Shown here: positions 6,604-10,006 of the stretch, piece by piece
Layout of the letters: each line of letters opens with the position of its first letter
How positions within the stretch are numbered: the stretch's first letter is position 1
From: Endothia cerciana
Lineage: Eukaryota > Ascomycota > Sordariomycetes > Diaporthales > Cryphonectriaceae
Reading direction: 5' to 3'
Length of the DNA stretch: 10,006 nucleotides
Assembly: GCA_026119935.1 (NCBI GenBank)
Contig: JALRMH010000150.1
Coordinates: 1 to 10,006 of the forward strand
Made by a program: the position numbers and the translations under genes
Notes under the pieces: model-generated
Told to the model about the DNA's origin: nothing
The model's input: the letters and a program-made list of their open reading frames with translations, nothing else
The model's database searches: none

Positions 6604-6782
6604 TATAATAAATACTATAGTAATCTGAAGATTTCTAAGTATCTCAGAGGTTTATACTAACAAGAGCAGTGCTAAGTACAGGCCTTGAATACAGAAACAT
6701 AACTAAAGTCTAATTACAAGTATTTACTACTTTTAGAGCTTCTAAGTATATTATATACTTAGAACTTAGATTGACAACTAAA
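6604..6782 (+). repeat. Family E repeat, partial copy 1
   Basis: About 180 bases align with the start of the two longer copies at 7440 and 8065. All three begin at the same text (tataata, then a cactgcagtaatctgaag-like block) and share the acaactaaa block near 6774. Homology stops soon after, so this copy has only the left end. It keeps more G and C than the other two. Confidence 0.75.
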
Positions 6783-7022
6783 GAATATAAGCATATATTA
6801 TTATAAAATTATATATTATAATATTAGAAATAAAGAGCTTTATAATAATACTTATTTTATAATAATTTAGTAACAAATAAAAAAGATATAACAAGAAATA
6901 ATGTTTTTAAAATCAATCTTTATTTTTAAATATCTTAATAACTAAATAAGCTTTATAGCTAATAACTTTATATTTTATACTGCTATGCACTATATATATA
7001 TATATAATATAATAATATATAT
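6783..7022. other. AT-rich stretch with a TA microsatellite
   Basis: No gene seen. About eight TA units lie at 6991-7006, followed by more imperfect TA/TAA text to 7022, directly before the hairpin-rich segment. Confidence 0.55.
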
Positions 7023-7191
7023 AGAGTTGATTACGTAAGCAATTACGTAATCAGAACGTGCTAGAACATTTGAGAAACTATGATTTTGCTACTAGCAAAA
7101 CTATATCTTCTACTACATCCTCTATAGAATATCTTTCCGGATATATTAGATAAAAGATACTACGTTGATTTATAATGTTTAGAAATCAACT
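7023..7191. mobile_element. Hairpin-rich, possible MITE-like segment
   Basis: About 170 bases with more balanced composition than either flank. It contains four consecutive potential hairpins: an 11-bp perfect stem (7028-7038 with 7043-7053, loop GCAA), a 7-bp stem (7084-7090 with 7094-7100), a 5-bp stem (7129-7133 with 7140-7144) and an 8-bp stem (7164-7171 with 7183-7190). The two outer ends both read agttgatt when each is read inward, giving a short terminal inverted repeat, and each end is itself a stem-loop of similar span. This fits a small non-autonomous DNA transposon of the Tc1/mariner type preferring TA targets, but a clear target duplication could not be fixed in the TA-rich flank. 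A structured RNA is a less likely alternative. Confidence 0.35.
7028..7053. repeat. Perfect 11-bp inverted repeat with 4-base loop
   Basis: The arms tgattacgtaa and ttacgtaatca are exact reverse complements, separated by gcaa. Each arm has an intact CpG and the ACGT core is itself palindromic. It is the strongest short inverted repeat I find in the window. Confidence 0.9.
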
Positions 7192-7439
7192 GCAAGATAG
7201 AATACTCTAAAATAATAGCTTACAACTATATATAATAAGCTTCTCTTCTATTTAAAAAAAAGAAATAAAAAAAGTAAAATAACAAACAAGATAATTAATA
7301 ATAATAATAATAAATCTATTATAATATCTATTCTACTATACTTTTTAAAGAGATCTTATATCTTTAACTTATTATATAAGTTATTTTCTTATATATTCCT
7401 TTATCTATTATTTATATCAAATAACTATTTATTTATTAT
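7192..7439. other. AT-rich stretch with an AAT microsatellite
   Basis: No gene seen. An A-rich run is at about 7247-7277 and about six AAT/TAA units at 7294-7313. It ends where the second family E copy begins. Confidence 0.55.
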
Positions 7440-8064
7440 TATAATAAACACTGCAGTAATCTAAAAGATCTATAAGTATTAATTAAATTTATACTAATAA
7501 AAGTAGTGTTAAAGTATAAGCTTTAAATATAAAAATATAACTAGATAATCTGTATAAATATTTACTATCTTTAAAGCTATTAGAGTAAAGTATAATCTAA
7601 TACTTAAATTAACAACTAAAAAGCTATATATAATAATCTATTTAAAGGCAATAAACGTATTCTTATATATTCTGCTCTTCAGCTCTGTTAGTAGTGTTAG
7701 TTATTAGATTATTTAGATTACCTAAATAATCTAATTAATCCGGATCACTCTGAATTACCTACCGATCTATTCTAATTCTATAACTTTAACCTTTGCTTAT
7801 ATAAGCTTTAATTCCTAAAGTATTAAACTTTTTCCTTATCTTTCAAATAGTTATTCTAAGTGCTCTAGTTTATAACTTATATATTAGATAAGTTATAACA
7901 TTATCTTCTTTTTATTAATTATTATCTTTAATAATCTTTTATAAATATTTTAGCAAGTTATTTATATTTTTAGTTATACTTTTTTAATTAAAATGTTAAA
8001 TAAGGTTAATAAATCGCATTTTAATTATTTAGTAAAAACTTAAAAATACTATTATTTTGCTAAG
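7440..8064 (+). repeat. Family E repeat, copy 2 (625 bp, first of a tandem pair)
   Basis: Aligns throughout with 8065-8685, which follows without a gap. It contains a gcttatataagc motif (TATA-like core 7796-7805), a long non-coding leader, and at its right end an ATG (7993) with about 24 codons of the gene that is longer in copy 3. It is cut off at gctaag, exactly where copy 3 starts, so the pair looks like a partial tandem duplication of leader plus start. It is more RIP-mutated than copy 3. Confidence 0.85.
7993..8064 (+). pseudogene. Truncated 5' end of the family E gene
   Basis: The ATG at 7993 and following codons parallel those at 8614 (M-L-N-x-V-N-K, then N-Y-L-V-K-T and Y-Y-F-A-K). 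One TAA interrupts it, at the same place as in the longer copy. It ends after 24 codons at the junction with the next repeat unit. Confidence 0.55.
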
Positions 8065-8685
8065 TATAATAAGCACTACAGTAATTTGAAGATTCTAAAG
8101 TATATAAAGAGGTTTATACTAATAAGAGCAGTATCAAGTAGAAAGCTTTAAATATAAAAATATATTAAATTATCCTGTGCAAGTATTCACTGCTTTTAAA
8201 GTTATTAGAGTATAGTGTAATCTAATACTTAAATTAACAACTAAAAAGCTATATATAAAATCTATTAAAAGAGAAATAACTATATCTTTATATATCTAGC
8301 TTTTTAATCTTATTAGTAATATTAATTATTAAATTACTTAGATTACCTAAATAATCCAACTAATCTAGATTACTATAAATCAGTTACTGATCTATCCTGA
8401 TCCTATAATTCTAACCCTTGCTTATATAAGCTGTAGTTCCTAGAGTATTAGACCCTTATCTTCCGAATAGTTGTCCTGAGTATCCTAATTTATAACCTGT
8501 ATATTAAATAGATTATATCATCATCTCTCTCTTATTAATCGTTATCTTTAATAATTTTTTCATAAGTATCCTAGCAAGTTATTTATATACCTAGTTATGC
8601 TTTTCTAATTAAGATGTTGAACAGAGTTAATAAGTTGCGTCTTAATTATTTAGTGAAAACTTAAGAGCGCTATTATTTTGCTAAG
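8065..8685 (+). repeat. Family E repeat, copy 3 (621 bp, second of a tandem pair)
   Basis: Direct repeat of 7440-8064 with a net difference of four bases. The start motif, the cttatataag TATA-like site (8421-8430), an aatagttgtcctgagt-like block (8466-8481) and the gene start all recur in order. Unlike copy 2 it continues past gctaag into the rest of the gene. The ATG lies about 185 bases after the TATA-like site, so the unit probably carries promoter and leader of the gene. Confidence 0.85.
8421..8430 (+). promoter_or_regulatory. TATA-like site upstream of the family E gene
   Basis: The palindromic cttatataag is found at the same place in both tandem units (7796-7805 and here) and lies some 185 bases before the likely start codon at 8614. 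It is conserved while neighbouring bases vary; it contains no CpA, so RIP would not touch it in any case. Confidence 0.4.
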
Positions 8686-9257
8686 CTTATTTCTGTTTTT
8701 AGTATTAAAATACCTGCCTGTGCTTATTATTAAGAGATAAAGGCTTCTTGCTATTTTATTAAAAACTTTTCTTATTATAAAAAGTATATTTCTCTAAGTT
8801 AAAGTTATAATACTAGTTGTTTCTTAGCTTCTGCTAGTTAGTCTTTTCATTCCTAAGTGCTTTTTATAGTTACTAATTTCCTTTTTCAGCAGAGCGCTTA
8901 ATTTATAAAAAGCATAAGGTCCTGAGTAAAAAGGCTGAGGTAGAGTTAGCAAACACTACTGCTTTGCAAGCCTTACTAATATTACAAGCTTATCTTAATT
9001 GCATATAGAAATAGTAAAAGCTGTTAAAAGAGCAGGCTGCAGAATTAATTCGTCGTAGCTTTAATTCTTTAGAAAGGTTTGCTAATAAAAAAGATTATAG
9101 TCTTTATAAAGAGGAAACTTGCCTGATGTTCTAGAGATATTTTAAAGTTATTAATTAAAGTTTCTTAGCCCTTGATTCTAGTATATCTAATTAGCCTTCT
9201 CTTCTAGAGAGTGAAACTATAATACTTGATTCTTATTTTAAAGCAGAGAGATCTTAA
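8614..9257 (+). pseudogene. Broken family E gene: Cys-rich N-terminal part plus Leu/Lys-rich coiled coil
   Basis: From the ATG at 8614 a frame runs to about 8900, then continues one frame over (codons from about 8889 or 8919) to about 9257, so there is at least one frameshift. Stops are TAA or TAG in the parts I read. The first part encodes a basic start (V-N-K-L-R-L-N-Y-L-V-K) and then a region where TGT/TGC codons and TAT codons alternate (about 8713-8826), suggesting a former Cys-rich, zinc-binding module. The second part is a strong heptad-like helix (L-S-K-K-A-E-V-E-L-A, then K-L-L-K-E-Q-A-A-E-L-I-R-R-S-F-N-S-L) and an acidic/Ser-rich tail. This resembles a multi-copy family of uncharacterised fungal proteins with a CxxC-containing module before a coiled coil; the link is from memory of the pattern. 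Function unknown. Confidence 0.5.
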
Positions 9258-9292
9258 GTAGTAGTTTTCTGCTATTATTATAATGCTAAAAT

Positions 9293-10006
9293 AACTATTA
9301 ATAATATAATACTAGAGTTAAAGCTAGTCTTTTTCTTCTAGTATTTTTTTAATTTGCTTATAGCGTTTCTAATGTTTTTCTATAGTTTTTATAAGTTCTT
9401 GCTTGCTAAGTAACTTTTCTACTTAATAAAGTATTTAAGTATGTTATTTTTGCTTTTATATTTAAGGATTTTTTCTACTTTATATTTTGATTTATTATCT
9501 TTAACTTCTACTATATTATTTATTAGTGTTTTCTTTGCTATTAGTTTTAGTAGTAAGATATAGAAAACTAGGTGTATTTTTATTTTATAAAGTAGTGTAA
9601 GTTTATAATTAATTAAGAAGATCTATTATAAAATTTTAAATAGTTTTAATTTTTTATAATTAAGTTTGCTGCTAAGCCTAGTTATTTTAATATTTTTATA
9701 AAGTAAGTAAGCTTTATCTCTCTTTTATAAGATTAGTTTTTTAATCCTTTTAGTATTTATATAATATATTATTTGTTTTTAGATGAATTATAGTTCTAAT
9801 TAAAGTTCTTCCTAGATTTTCTTAATTTTCCTAACTCTTTTATCTACTACTTCTATATCTATTTTTAATAATACTTTATAATAAGCTATTAAATTATATT
9901 TATAAAGTGTAAAAAATAATAACTTTTTTATTATATTTATATCTGCGCTGTTATAAGCGAATTATATAAAAGGTAATAAGTTAATTTAGTTATTTTATTC
10001 TTAGTT
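9293..10006 (-). pseudogene. Possible minus-strand coding relic, Lys/Gln-rich, runs off the window
   Basis: Read on the minus strand from 10006 to about 9293, one frame stays free of frameshift signs. It holds many TAA/TAG codons (roughly one in five), no TGA. Its implied product is very polar, with a convincing helical stretch near the end (V-E-K-L-L-S-K-Q-E-L-I-K-T-I-E-K-H, about 9355-9415 on the plus map) and basic, Arg/Lys-rich runs before it. The tail of a pogo/Fot1-like transposase would look like this, but no DDE motif is in view. TGA is absent in every minus frame here, so its absence is no evidence by itself. It converges tail-to-tail on the family E gene. Confidence 0.3.

Noticed and set aside
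7028..7053. Rho-independent terminator
   Set aside because: No U-run follows the stem, the loop and stem are AT-rich, and the genome appears eukaryotic.
7440..8685. A pair of LTRs of one retrotransposon
   Set aside because: The two units are directly adjacent with no internal DNA, and both contain a start codon and part of a coding frame at the right end; no PPT or TG...CA ends seen.
1..10006. Mitochondrial or plastid DNA because of the AT-rich composition
   Set aside because: LTRs with target duplications, transition-only divergence between copies, stops as TAA/TAG in relics and a GC-balanced edge fit a nuclear RIP block; no rRNA, tRNA or respiratory gene is visible.

Overview
This window looks like a block of decayed transposable elements from a filamentous ascomycete genome (Pezizomycotina-type). 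It is very rich in A, T and TpA. The repeat copies differ almost only by C/T and G/A transitions, and the stops inside the recognisable coding relics are nearly all TAA or TAG. That is the pattern left by repeat-induced point mutation (RIP, CpA to TpA). I see no intact protein gene, tRNA or rRNA. Only the first ~97 bases have balanced composition and look un-mutated; they end abruptly at a truncated transposon.

Layout. (1) 98-1657 is a 5'-truncated copy of a short LTR retrotransposon whose only coding content is a gag-like frame, followed by a 34/36-bp minisatellite, a polypurine tract and the 3' LTR. (2) 1663-2216 is a Ty3/gypsy relic: integrase C-terminus plus chromodomain. (3) 2285-2507 is a minus-strand solo LTR of a second family (called family D here). 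(4) 2788-4347 is a structurally complete 1560-bp copy of the gag-only element, with two 213-bp LTRs and a perfect 5-bp target-site duplication (ATTAG). (5) 4629-5501 holds three more solo LTRs of family D, each with its own perfect 5-bp duplication. (6) About 5852-6406 is the 3' end of a family D element: possible coding relic, polypurine tract and LTR. (7) 6604-8685 contains three copies of another repeat (family E), two of them in tandem, plus a hairpin-rich, MITE-like segment at about 7023-7191. (8) 8614-9257 is a broken gene downstream of the last E copy, with a Cys-rich part followed by a Leu/Lys-rich helix. A possible second relic converges on it from the minus strand (10006-9293).

How the parts relate. 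The gypsy relic is among the oldest layers; the gag-only elements and the D-family LTRs inserted into or beside it, and D elements later collapsed to solo LTRs. The most distinctive system is the gag-only retroelement. Both copies lack protease, integrase, RT and RNase H, yet share the same gag-minisatellite-PPT-LTR order. It must therefore have been mobilised in trans. Its PPT/LTR junction closely resembles that of family D, which may mark a shared helper.
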